Shown here piece after piece: positions 16,550 through 24,783 of a stretch of 32,441 bases of DNA. The notes beneath the pieces are model-generated. The model saw only the letters and a program-made list of their open reading frames with translations, ran no database searches and had not been told where the DNA came from. The DNA is taken from NCBI GenBank assembly GCA_903896615.1, contig CAITYM010000049.1, forward strand, positions 1 through 32,441, given 5' to 3'. The DNA is from an uncultured Burkholderiales bacterium. Lineage in GTDB: Bacteria; Pseudomonadota; Gammaproteobacteria; Burkholderiales; Burkholderiaceae_C. The position numbers and the translations under genes were made by a program. Position 1 is the first letter of the stretch. Each line of letters opens with the position of its first letter.

Positions 16550-17470
16550 ATGTTAAATGCATTAAATAATCAAAACCACTTTGCACACCAACTCAAAAGC
16601 TCTATCGCTGCTACGGCTGTGTTTTTGCGACTTGACAACGCAGGCGCCCTAACCTGGGCTTTTATCGCTTCAATCACCCTTCACGCAACGCTCCTTAGTC
16701 TGCATTTTGATGTCCCTGCGCGAGTCGACCGTTTGTTTCAAAATAACAATTTACCCATGATCTTGGTAAATGTTCGACTTAAAGCAAATACCAATACTCG
16801 AGCACTAGCGATTGCACAGACCAACTTAACAGGTGGGGGCGAGGACAATTCGGGTCGAATGCGCTCCCCTCTCCCCAGCGCCTATAGAACTGTTGAGGCT
16901 CAGGACACCGAAGATTTAGAGCGCCAAGAGTCAGCTCTTAAGTCCTTAGAGTCCGAGCAATCCAAACTCTTAGCCCAGGTACGGTCTCAAATTGCCAGCC
17001 TCACCCCAACGCAGGCTCACCCCTTGAGTGCAGATCAAGAAAGCAAAAGACAGCGCTTACTTCAAATGCTTGCTGAAATAGAGAGCCGTATTGAGCAAAG
17101 CAACAAACGCCCCCACATACGGTACTTTAGTCCTTCAACGCGTGAGAGCGAATTTGCGATTTATTATGCGCACATGCGTCAAAAGATTGAGTCTTTTGGC
17201 ACACAACACTTTCCAACATACTTGGGGAGAAAAATATATGGCTCCCTTACAATGATTGTGAATGTCAATGCATTTGGGCAAGTACTTTCCGTACAACTCA
17301 TCGAGAGCTCTGGGCAACCCGAGCTTGACCGGCGCGCGCAGGCCATTGTCCTAAGTTCTGGCCCCTTCAACGCCTTTCCTCCCTCCCTGCATGCCAAGGC
17401 GGACCAACTTGCATTGATCTCTAAATTCAGTTTTACTGAGAACGGCACTTTAGAGACCCATCAACAATGA
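16550..17470 (+). CDS. TonB-like energy transducer protein
   Basis: The 306-residue protein has one membrane helix near the N-terminus (about 33-52, LTWAFIASITLHATLLSLHF), a charged coiled-coil-like middle (about 115-190), and a C-terminal TonB-type domain (GSLTMIVNVNAFGQVLSVQLIE, then a LDRRAQAIV helix). TonB proteins couple the ExbBD proton motor to outer-membrane receptors; exbB/exbD are not nearby, and the usual Pro-rich spacer is missing. I start at ATG 16550; a TTG one codon upstream is less likely. Its stop overlaps the mtgA start as ATGA. Many relatives carry aroE between these two genes. Confidence 0.75.
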   Translation: MLNALNNQNHFAHQLKSSIAATAVFLRLDNAGALTWAFIASITLHATLLSLHFDVPARVDRLFQNNNLPMILVNVRLKANTNTRALAIAQTNLTGGGEDNSGRMRSPLPSAYRTVEAQDTEDLERQESALKSLESEQSKLLAQVRSQIASLTPTQAHPLSADQESKRQRLLQMLAEIESRIEQSNKRPHIRYFSPSTRESEFAIYYAHMRQKIESFGTQHFPTYLGRKIYGSLTMIVNVNAFGQVLSVQLIESSGQPELDRRAQAIVLSSGPFNAFPPSLHAKADQLALISKFSFTENGTLETHQQ

Positions 17471-18237
17471 GCGTAAAGCAGTCCATACTCAATTCTTGCA
17501 AAGCCTACATGCTTTATGTATGTATTGCCTTCATTGGCCTTCAACTTTATTTCTTTTTGCGGATAGCCTCCTTTGCTTACATTAACCCCGCGTCCACATC
17601 CTTTGAACGATCTGAGGCTTGGCGTATTGCAAATCTTCGCTCTCAGATTAACGCCACAACCCTAAACATTAGACTACCTTGGCTTCAAGAGTGGAGGGCT
17701 AATCAGTTCATTTCAACTAATTTAAAGCGAGCCGTTATCGTCTCCGAAGATGATATTTTCACAACTCACTACGGAGTTCAGTGGGATGCGATTGAAAGAG
17801 CTTGGAATCACAATGCCAAAGCTGAGGAGCAAGCTCAGATTCGTGCCAAAGGATCCAAGAAGAATGTCAAAATTGTCGGTGCATCTACGATCACTCAACA
17901 ATTAGCTAAAAACCTTTTCCTCTCCAAAGAGCGAAATCTGCTTAGAAAGGGTCAAGAGTTATTGATCACACTTGAGCTAGAAACTCTACTCTCTAAATCC
18001 CGGATATTGGAACTCTACTTAAACCATGTTGAATGGGGTCTTGGAGTTTTTGGTGCAGAGGCAGCCAGCCGTCACTATTTCTCCAACTCAGCCGCTTTGC
18101 TAACACCCAACCAGTGTGCACGACTTGCGGTTATGTTGCCCCGACCAAAATACTTTGAGCGTAATTTAGGATCGACTTACTTAGCTGAGCGCGCAGACGT
18201 TATAGAAGCCCGTATGTATAGCGCTCGATTGCCTTAA
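17467..18237 (+). CDS. mtgA: Monofunctional peptidoglycan glycosyltransferase
   Basis: MtgA polymerises lipid II into glycan strands at the inner membrane without a transpeptidase domain. The 256-residue protein has an N-terminal anchor (13-35) and the GT51 motifs: SEDDIFTTHYG with catalytic Glu94, GASTITQQLAKNLFLS at 138-153, and the KGQELLITLELETLLSKSRILELYLN block at 161-186, whose Glu164 is the likely second acid. Within motif 1 the usual ED-x-x-F-x-x-H is kept with some substitutions. There is a 4-nt overlap with the TonB-like gene and a 33-bp gap to ruvC. Confidence 0.93.
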   Translation: MSVKQSILNSCKAYMLYVCIAFIGLQLYFFLRIASFAYINPASTSFERSEAWRIANLRSQINATTLNIRLPWLQEWRANQFISTNLKRAVIVSEDDIFTTHYGVQWDAIERAWNHNAKAEEQAQIRAKGSKKNVKIVGASTITQQLAKNLFLSKERNLLRKGQELLITLELETLLSKSRILELYLNHVEWGLGVFGAEAASRHYFSNSAALLTPNQCARLAVMLPRPKYFERNLGSTYLAERADVIEARMYSARLP

Positions 18238-18270
18238 CTGCTGCATAGTCAAAATAGAAACAAGTCAATC

Positions 18271-18879
18271 ATGTCAACCCTGTCTCCTAGCGCAACGGCT
18301 ACAACTCCACTTTCTGATCCTGCAGCGAGAAGGATCATCCTTGGGATTGATCCAGGGCTGCAAATTACTGGTTTTGGAGTCATCGAACTTGTAGGTACCC
18401 AGTTGCATTACATCGCAAGCGGCACTATTAGTACCAAACATCTACCCACTGGTAATTTACCTGATCGTTTGAAAGTTATTTTCTCTGGCATTGATGAGGT
18501 CATTGCAAGGTACGGACCAACCGAGGCAGCAATTGAGATTGTTTTCGTAAACATCAATCCTCAGGCATCACTTCTTCTTGGTCAAGCCCGGGGAACTTGT
18601 ATAGCAGCTATTGTCCACAACGATCTCCCGCTCAATGAGTTCACTGCATTACAGATGAAAAAAGCGATTGCAGGTCACGGCAAAGCCGCTAAAGCGCAGG
18701 TACAGGAAATGGTTAAGCGACTCTTAAAACTACCTAAAGTGCCCGGCCCTGACGCTGCTGACGCGCTCGGTCTTGCGATCACTCAGGCTCATGCAGGGCA
18801 TGCACTGAACCTACTGAAGCAATCCAACGGTGACGCTCGCAAGGCGAGTGGTATGTATTTACAAGGCCGCTATAGATAG
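18271..18879 (+). CDS. ruvC: Holliday junction resolvase RuvC
   Basis: RuvC is the dimeric nuclease that cuts Holliday junctions together with RuvAB. The four catalytic acids are present with family spacing: Asp27 in GIDPG, Glu89 in AAIEIVF, and Asp161 plus Asp164 in PDAADALG. At 202 residues it is about 30 longer than E. coli RuvC, with a Ser/Thr/Ala-rich N-terminal extension of ~20 residues and a short basic C-terminal tail. A later start is possible but no ATG or GTG lies between the first ATG and the IDPG motif. ruvA and ruvB, usually next to it, are not here. Confidence 0.93.
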   Translation: MSTLSPSATATTPLSDPAARRIILGIDPGLQITGFGVIELVGTQLHYIASGTISTKHLPTGNLPDRLKVIFSGIDEVIARYGPTEAAIEIVFVNINPQASLLLGQARGTCIAAIVHNDLPLNEFTALQMKKAIAGHGKAAKAQVQEMVKRLLKLPKVPGPDAADALGLAITQAHAGHALNLLKQSNGDARKASGMYLQGRYR

Positions 18880-18909
18880 AAACTTCTAATTCGAGCATTT
18901 AGTTACGCA

Positions 18910-18979
18910 ACCTAAAGTGCTTTAGGTACTTTAGGTACTTTAGGTACTTTAGGTGCTTTAGGTACTTTAGGTACTTCAG
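18910..18979. repeat. 9-bp tandem repeat (CTTTAGGTA) with leading hairpin between ruvC and lpxC
   Basis: Six 9-bp units CTTTAGGTA or CTTTAGGTG run from 18920 to 18973, followed by CTTCAG. Just before them ACCTAAAG (18910-18917) is the exact reverse complement of the first CTTTAGGT (18920-18927), two bases apart, forming a tight hairpin; it could pair with any unit. The array lies in the 201-bp gap between the convergent ruvC and lpxC genes. No canonical intrinsic terminator was found in this gap. Confidence 0.9.
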
Positions 18980-19080
18980 TCCCGAGTCTTGCTACAAAGA
19001 TTTAAGTTTGCTGGTTTAGTCTGTTTTTTCAACCTAAGACTTCCAAAGTATTCGGGCAGCAATAAACAATTCTTAAAGTC

Positions 19081-20004
19081 TTACCAAGCAGGCTCTAAAT
19101 GTGCCATCCCTTTAGGTGCATTATTCTCATCGTCAAATGATGTGACCTCATAGGCGTCGCCGTCTTTTAGGAGTGCTCTGAGGAGCAAGTTATTTAACGC
19201 ATGTCCAGACCTAAATGCGCTGTAAGCAGCGAGGAGTGGTTTGCCTAGGATATATAAGTCTCCCATCGCATCCAAAATTTTGTGCTTAACAAACTCGTCA
19301 CCATAGCGCAGTCCTTCAGCATTCAAAACCTTGTAATCATCCATTACGATGGCATTGTCTAAACTGCCCCCTAAAGCAAGTCCTTTCGAGCGCATCATCT
19401 CTACATCTTTTGTAAACCCAAACGTTCGAGCTCTTGCAATATCTTTACAGTAAGTACCCGTTTGCATATCAAACTCAACACTTTGGCCCGTCGAGTCAAC
19501 TGCGGGGTGCTGGAAGTCAATCTCAAAATTAAGCTTAAATCCCTCATAGGGTTTTAGACAAGCCCATTTCAAATTCTCACCTTCACCCTCAGTTACGCGG
19601 ATTTCCTTTTTAACGCGAATGAAACGCTTGGGCGCGTCTTGCAAAGCAATACCTGCACTTTGTAATAAAAAGACAAATGAAGCAGCCGAGCCGTCCAAGA
19701 TGGGGACTTCCTCGGCCGTTATATCAACGTACAAATTATCAATACCCAGGCCACTGCAAGCTGACATCAAATGTTCAACCGTTAGTACCTTAGCTCCATT
19801 TGAGGAAATCGTAGAAGCAAGTCTCGTATCCGTTACAGCTGTTGCGTTTACAGCAATTTCAACCGGTTTGGCAAGATCTGTGCGTCTGAACACGATCCCC
19901 ATATTGGGTGGGGCGGGTCTAAGCGTCAACTCCACGCGCTGACCGCTGTGAAGGCCTACGCCCACAGCTTTGGTCAACGTTTGAAGAGTTCTTTGTTTTA
20001 GCAC
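19081..20004 (-). CDS. lpxC: UDP-3-O-acyl-N-acetylglucosamine deacetylase
   Basis: LpxC performs the committed zinc-dependent step of lipid A synthesis in the cytoplasm. The 307-residue protein has the N-terminal LKQRTLQTL and VGVGLHSG blocks, Glu77-His78 in VEHL, zinc ligands His241 and Asp245 in [10 protein letters not shown], and the active-site His268 in SGHALNN. All key residues are present and the length is normal. The start is GTG (20004-20002), 9 nt after the ftsZ stop, so it is likely read with ftsZ. It is the last gene of the dcw cluster, as usual in Beta- and Gammaproteobacteria. Confidence 0.96.
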   Translation of the reverse strand: MLKQRTLQTLTKAVGVGLHSGQRVELTLRPAPPNMGIVFRRTDLAKPVEIAVNATAVTDTRLASTISSNGAKVLTVEHLMSACSGLGIDNLYVDITAEEVPILDGSAASFVFLLQSAGIALQDAPKRFIRVKKEIRVTEGEGENLKWACLKPYEGFKLNFEIDFQHPAVDSTGQSVEFDMQTGTYCKDIARARTFGFTKDVEMMRSKGLALGGSLDNAIVMDDYKVLNAEGLRYGDEFVKHKILDAMGDLYILGKPLLAAYSAFRSGHALNNLLLRALLKDGDAYEVTSFDDENNAPKGMAHLEPAW

Positions 20005-20013
20005 ACCCGTATT

Positions 20014-21315
20014 TTAGTCCGCTTGCTTTCTAAGGAATGCAGGGATCTCATAATCATCCATTCCGCCAGAGGATAATGCATCCACCTTTGCCGCGGCCTG
20101 CGTGCGGTTGGTACGCCATACGCTAGGTACAGCCATCCCGTTGTAGTCAGGTTGAACTGCAGGTGCAACCCCTTGATTCGCCCCAACAGCTGATGCGCTC
20201 ACCATGGATGAGGGCATCATAGAACCAGGCATAGAGCTCGGCATATGAGCAACGCTAGCACTTTGGGTATGGCCCACATTACTGGGTTGCACCGTAAATG
20301 GCGTGTTGTCGGTTCCTGTTCTGAGCACTTGCAAAGTCGGTGCTTGTCTGCGGTTGGTTTGAGCTAAGCCCGTAGCAACAACAGTTACACGGATTTGATC
20401 GCCCAACTTATCATCGTAAGCGGTACCGTAGATGACGTGTGCTTCATTAGAAGCAAATGCACGAATGGTGTTCATAGCCTCTCGCGATTCAGCCAGCTTT
20501 AAATCTCCCTTAGCTGCAGTGATCAATACCAATACGCCTTTAGCGCCTGACATATCAACACCCTCTAGCAATGGGCAAGCTACGGCTTGCTCGGCAGCGA
20601 TTCGGGCCCTATCGGGTCCACTAGCCGTTGCAGTACCCATCATTGCTTTGCCTTGCTCGCTCATCACTGTTCTGACGTCCTCAAAGTCGACGTTCACTAG
20701 AGCTTCCACATTAATGATCTCGGCTATACCGCCCACTGAATTGCGAAGTACGTCATTGGCAAATGCAAACGCCTGATCTTGTGTGACATCGTCACCCAAG
20801 ACCTGTTGTAACTTCTCGTTTAAGACCACGATGAGTGAGTCCACATTGGCTTCGAGCTCTGACAAACCGGCCTCAGCGTTTGTCATCCTACGCCCACCCT
20901 CCCAGTCAAAGGGCTTGGTAACCACACCAACAGTTAAGATGCCCATCTCACGCGCAACACGGGCAACCACAGGGGCTGCGCCCGTGCCGGTTCCACCGCC
21001 CATGCCTGCTGTTACAAACAGCATATTTGCACCCTTGAGCGCTGCACGTATGCTCTCATGCGCGGTCTCGGCAGCCTCTTGTCCACGCTCGGGCTTACTT
21101 CCCGCGCCAAGTCCGCTGTCACCGAGTTGAATGACTTTAGCGGCGCTTGAGGACTTTAGAGCTTGCGCGTCTGTGTTGGCACAGATGAATTCAACGCCTC
21201 GAACACCGCTTTTGATCATGTGCTCAACCGCGTTGCCCCCGCCCCCACCAACTCCAATCACTTTGATTTGTGTTACTGGTGTAAATTCTTCAGCTTCAAT
21301 CATTTCTATACTCAT
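20014..21315 (-). CDS. ftsZ: Cell division GTPase FtsZ
   Basis: FtsZ is the tubulin-like GTPase that builds the division ring. The 433-residue protein has the N-terminal nucleotide-binding VIGVGGGGGNAV, the tubulin signature GGGTGTG at 106-112, the T7-loop region NVDFEDVRTVM, a Met/Ser/Ala-rich spacer of ~100 residues (about 315-415), and the conserved C-terminal peptide DDYEIPAFLRKQAD that binds FtsA and ZipA. The start ATG has GGAG 8 nt upstream. A 350-bp gap separates it from ftsA, so it probably has its own promoter. lpxC follows at 9 nt. Confidence 0.97.
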   Translation of the reverse strand: MSIEMIEAEEFTPVTQIKVIGVGGGGGNAVEHMIKSGVRGVEFICANTDAQALKSSSAAKVIQLGDSGLGAGSKPERGQEAAETAHESIRAALKGANMLFVTAGMGGGTGTGAAPVVARVAREMGILTVGVVTKPFDWEGGRRMTNAEAGLSELEANVDSLIVVLNEKLQQVLGDDVTQDQAFAFANDVLRNSVGGIAEIINVEALVNVDFEDVRTVMSEQGKAMMGTATASGPDRARIAAEQAVACPLLEGVDMSGAKGVLVLITAAKGDLKLAESREAMNTIRAFASNEAHVIYGTAYDDKLGDQIRVTVVATGLAQTNRRQAPTLQVLRTGTDNTPFTVQPSNVGHTQSASVAHMPSSMPGSMMPSSMVSASAVGANQGVAPAVQPDYNGMAVPSVWRTNRTQAAAKVDALSSGGMDDYEIPAFLRKQAD

Positions 21316-21665
21316 AGTTCACTCCATTATTTAAATTTTTTGCAGTTGCTTGACTAATTTTTTAAAACTTTTATTCAGTTTTCTTTGGACTCACCTTACA
21401 AACTTACTCATGTTTTTTTCTTATTTTCTTGACACTTTCGTGCTCTAGGCTCCTCACTCCACTCAATCTACTGAACTCATTTAACTCACTAAATTCACTC
21501 ATTTCGCATTTTTTTATTATTAGCTCAGTCCTTAATGGGTTCATGGCGGTGCCCCCCGACAACACGGTCGCCATCGTCGCCTCGCACATCGGGGCGGTCC
21601 ACATTGATGAGTCAATTTCATTGCCTCATCAATAACAGCTAAAGATTTATGGTTACAAAAATTCA
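21316..21665. other. 350-bp ftsA-ftsZ intergenic region with a GC-rich islet
   Basis: This gap is AT-rich except for 21543-21602, where 43 of 60 bases are G or C. Read on the plus strand from 21546, 19 codons in a row end in G or C (AVPPDNTVAIVASHIGAVH), unlike the surroundings. CCCCGA and TCGGGG flank part of the islet. Degenerate 9-bp units of the AACTCATTT/AACTCACTA type lie at about 21474-21503. The ftsZ Shine-Dalgarno GGAG is the only regulatory element recognised with confidence. Short frames on both strands (21404-21604 minus, 21429-21635 plus) lack a Shine-Dalgarno and family resemblance and are not called as genes. Confidence 0.6.
21603..21633. repeat. 9-bp perfect inverted repeat downstream of ftsA
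   Basis: ATTGATGAG (21603-21611) and CTCATCAAT (21625-21633) are perfect reverse complements around a 13-nt loop, 33 bp after the ftsA stop on the minus strand. No T tract follows in either direction, so it is not a standard terminator. It abuts the GC-rich islet and may be an RNA hairpin or protein site. Confidence 0.7.
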
Positions 21666-22895
21666 TTAGAAGTTTCCAACAAACCAATCTTTAATTTGTC
21701 CAAAACTACTGGAGAAGGAGCCACTCTTTTGAGCTACCTTGAATCCACGCATACGCGCCATCCTCGCCTCCTCTAAAAGTCCCATCACTGTTGCAGCCTT
21801 TGGATGTGAAACCATATCGGAGAGCGAATTGGAATAGTTAGGAATTCCACGTCTTACGGGTTTTAAAAATATATCCTCTCCCAACTCAATCATGCCAGGC
21901 ATGATGACACTGCCACCCGTTAGCACAATGCCCGAGGAAAGCATTTCTTCAAAGCCAGAGTCTCTTATCGCTTGCAAGACAAGAGAAAATATTTCTTCAA
22001 CCCTTGGCTCAATAACCCCTGCAAGTGCTTGACGACTGAGCATCCTAGGTCCCCTATCTCCAAGACCCGGCACTTCGACTTGAATTTCAGGGTTTGCCAA
22101 GAGTTGTTTAGCGAATCCAGATTCCACTTTGATATCTTCAGCATCTTTCGTAGGCGTACGAAGTGCCATGGCAATATCACTGGTAATTAAATCACCTGCA
22201 ATGGGTATCACAGCTGTATGCCTGATTGCCCCGCCCGTGTAAATGGCCACATCCGTCGTTCCCGCTCCGATATCGACCATTGCCACGCCAAGCTCTTTTT
22301 CGTCCTGCGTTAAAACTGACAAACTTGACGCATGCGGGTTAAGCATCAACTGCTCTACATCAAGTCCACAACGCCTAATACATTTAATAATATTTTCCGC
22401 AGCACTTTGCGCGCCGGTCACAATGTGCACCTTGGCTTCCAAACGAATACCGCTCATGCCAATTGGCTCTTTAACGTCTTGCCCGTCAATCACAAACTCC
22501 TGTGGCTCCACCAATAGCAATCGTTGATCGTTGGATATATTGATTGCTTTTGCAGTTTCAACGACTCTAGCCACATCAGGCGCTGTAACCTCACGATCTT
22601 TAACAGCCACCATGCCCGATGAATTAATCCCCCTGATGTGGCTGCCGGTTATGCCTGTGTAAACGCTGGTGATTTTGCAATCAGCCATCAATTCAGCTTC
22701 CTTAAGTGCTTGCTGAATGCTTTGTACAGTTGCATCTATATTGACCACAACCCCGCGTTTGAGTCCATTGCTGGGCGCTACGCCGAACCCAGCGATTTTC
22801 AAATCTCCGCCAGGCAAAACCTCAGCAACGACGACCATCACTTTGCTGGTACCTATATCAAGACCAAATACTAAATCTTTATATTCTTTTGCCAT
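21666..22895 (-). CDS. ftsA: Cell division actin-like protein FtsA
   Basis: FtsA tethers FtsZ to the membrane and recruits later divisome proteins. The 409-residue actin-fold protein has phosphate-1 GLDIGTSK near residue 11, the 1C (SHS2) region after it, phosphate-2 DIGAGTTDVAIY near 208, and TGG in IVLTGGSVIMPG. The C-terminus FGQIKDWFVGNF is an amphipathic membrane-targeting helix, as expected. GGTGA precedes the ATG by about 8 nt. The gap to ftsQ is 17 nt; the 350-bp gap to ftsZ follows. Confidence 0.96.
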   Translation of the reverse strand: MAKEYKDLVFGLDIGTSKVMVVVAEVLPGGDLKIAGFGVAPSNGLKRGVVVNIDATVQSIQQALKEAELMADCKITSVYTGITGSHIRGINSSGMVAVKDREVTAPDVARVVETAKAINISNDQRLLLVEPQEFVIDGQDVKEPIGMSGIRLEAKVHIVTGAQSAAENIIKCIRRCGLDVEQLMLNPHASSLSVLTQDEKELGVAMVDIGAGTTDVAIYTGGAIRHTAVIPIAGDLITSDIAMALRTPTKDAEDIKVESGFAKQLLANPEIQVEVPGLGDRGPRMLSRQALAGVIEPRVEEIFSLVLQAIRDSGFEEMLSSGIVLTGGSVIMPGMIELGEDIFLKPVRRGIPNYSNSLSDMVSHPKAATVMGLLEEARMARMRGFKVAQKSGSFSSSFGQIKDWFVGNF

Positions 22896-22912
22896 TTTTC
22901 AATTCACCTTTT

Positions 22913-23755
22913 TTATTTTCGTGCTACAGGCTCTGATGTCTTAAGCCCACGCACCCGAACTGCGTATCCGTTTTCATGCCTCAAATCAGCTGACTCTAGC
23001 GCACCCACTCTTTTGTCCAACCTGGTTAATACATGTGAGAGCGTTACGACAAAGCGTTTCACCTTTGCTCTGACTTCCTCCACTGTCCCCCTACCTAGTT
23101 CCAATTCAGTACCTGTATCTAGCGTTGCATGCCAACTACCCCGCCCCGATAACTCTAGGCCTTTTAAGGGAAGTTTCAACCTCTCAAACTCCGGTGCCAA
23201 TGCTTTGTACATCTCAAGGACTTGTGCTGATTCACTATCTGGTCCACCTAAGCGTGGCATTGCCTCGTTATCTAGGTCGCCAGAGTTTGCAACAAACACT
23301 TCGCCGACACTGTTTAACAATCTTGAATCTGCAACAGAGCCCCAGTAAGCCACTGCCTGATGTTCCTCCAACCTCACGAGTAACTGATTAGGAAACTCGC
23401 GCTCAACGATAGCCGTGCGTACCCAAGGCACCGACTCAAATGCACGCCTTGCTTTAAACAAATCGAGCGTAAAGAAGTTACCCATCAACTGCGGCGCCAC
23501 ATTTGCGCGCAGGGTGACCGCATTGTTATGCTGCACATCACCAGAAATATTGATATCAGTTAATGCAAATATGGGATTTCGAATTAAAGCCCACAGACCA
23601 GCAGCACACAAAATACCCACAAACAACATAATCAACAAACTAGATACCGCGTTCATCAACTTAACGTCAAGTGGCTCCAACAACACTTCAGGCGCCCGCG
23701 CATAGTTTGGCCTGTAGTGAGCGGAGCGACTGTAGACGTTACTTTTTGAGCTCAC
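22913..23755 (-). CDS. ftsQ: Cell division protein FtsQ
   Basis: FtsQ is a bitopic divisome protein that links FtsL/FtsB to the rest of the complex. The 280-residue protein has a ~35-residue cytoplasmic N-terminus, one membrane helix at about 38-60 ([19 protein letters not shown]), a POTRA domain (about 65-135: [14 protein letters not shown] through [16 protein letters not shown]) and a beta domain. The start is GTG (23755-23753), overlapping the ddl stop as GTGA. Basic residues end the protein. The order ddl-ftsQ-ftsA-ftsZ is standard. Confidence 0.93.
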   Translation of the reverse strand: MSSKSNVYSRSAHYRPNYARAPEVLLEPLDVKLMNAVSSLLIMLFVGILCAAGLWALIRNPIFALTDINISGDVQHNNAVTLRANVAPQLMGNFFTLDLFKARRAFESVPWVRTAIVEREFPNQLLVRLEEHQAVAYWGSVADSRLLNSVGEVFVANSGDLDNEAMPRLGGPDSESAQVLEMYKALAPEFERLKLPLKGLELSGRGSWHATLDTGTELELGRGTVEEVRAKVKRFVVTLSHVLTRLDKRVGALESADLRHENGYAVRVRGLKTSEPVARK

Positions 23756-24783
23756 GCCACACTCTCCTTTGAGGAACTTTGCGTAGCGCGCTCAGCAGAG
23801 TTCGCATCCGTAGTTGCACTCATCAAAATGCTCAAACATAGATCTTCATATGAAATTCCGTTCGCCTTTGCAGACATCGGCACCAAAGAGTGTGAGGTCA
23901 TACCCGGACTCGTATTCATTTCAAGCAAAAAAGGTTTTGAGTCTGATGCACGTATCATCAAATCCGCGCGACCCCACCCCCGACAACCGAGTGCCAGATA
24001 AGCTTTCAATGCCAATTCTTGAACCGCCTCTTCAAGACTGGGACTTAACCCACTTGGACAGTGGTACTTCACTTCATCTGTGAAATATTTATTTTGATAG
24101 TCATACCCACCCTCAGGCGCTTCAATGCGGATTACGGGTAAGCACCTTGCATTCGCTCCAGATCCAATAATTGGACACGTTACCTCTGGGCCTTGAATAA
24201 AGGTTTCGCACAACAATTCTGGATCAAATTTAGTTGCTTCTTTGACAGCCCGCTCAAGCTCGTCCGCTCTTTGTACCTTGGTTATTCCTATGGACGATCC
24301 CTCCCTTGGAGGCTTCACCATGATAGGCAACTCAAGCTCTTCTAAAATTTGCTTGATCCTGGCATGAGTTTGCTCATGTGGCTTTAAATATACCGATCTA
24401 GGTGTAGACAGACCACTGGCTATCCAAATTTGTTTTGTCATGTGTTTGTCCATCGCAATTGCTGAGGACATAACACCTGAACCGGTATAGGGGATACCCA
24501 TCAACTCCAACGCACCTTGAATTGTTCCGTCCTCTCCGTGTCTGCCGTGCAGCGCAATAAACACATGGGTAAATCCATGCTGACGAATTTCATCAAGACT
24601 TTGAATTGATGGATCAAAAGGGTGTGCATTTACGCCCTTGGCTAACAATGCAGTTAAGACCCCTTGGCCTGTCATGAGTGAGATCTCACGCTCAGCCGAG
24701 GAGCCTCCCATCATTACTGCAACTTTTGCAGTCTTGATATCAAAAGCTTTTTGCGGCGATGCTTTAGAGGGCGTACTTATCAT
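23752..24783 (-). CDS. ddl: D-alanine--D-alanine ligase
   Basis: Ddl joins two D-alanines for the murein pentapeptide, using ATP. The 343-residue ATP-grasp protein has [14 protein letters not shown] at 28-41, [12 protein letters not shown], the ATP-binding [11 protein letters not shown] loop, and the magnesium-site block [18 protein letters not shown]. The last ~20 residues are a Ser/Thr/Ala-rich tail beyond the usual end. Its ATG overlaps the murC stop (4 nt), and its stop overlaps ftsQ. This is the DdlB copy of the dcw cluster. Confidence 0.96.
   Translation of the reverse strand: MISTPSKASPQKAFDIKTAKVAVMMGGSSAEREISLMTGQGVLTALLAKGVNAHPFDPSIQSLDEIRQHGFTHVFIALHGRHGEDGTIQGALELMGIPYTGSGVMSSAIAMDKHMTKQIWIASGLSTPRSVYLKPHEQTHARIKQILEELELPIMVKPPREGSSIGITKVQRADELERAVKEATKFDPELLCETFIQGPEVTCPIIGSGANARCLPVIRIEAPEGGYDYQNKYFTDEVKYHCPSGLSPSLEEAVQELALKAYLALGCRGWGRADLMIRASDSKPFLLEMNTSPGMTSHSLVPMSAKANGISYEDLCLSILMSATTDANSAERATQSSSKESVA

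Noticed and set aside
18910-18979. CRISPR-like array
   Set aside because: The 9-bp units are contiguous with no spacers; this is a simple tandem repeat.
21404-21604. 66-residue minus-strand frame in the ftsA-ftsZ gap
   Set aside because: No Shine-Dalgarno or known family; half of it is a degenerate 9-bp repeat and the rest is the GC islet.
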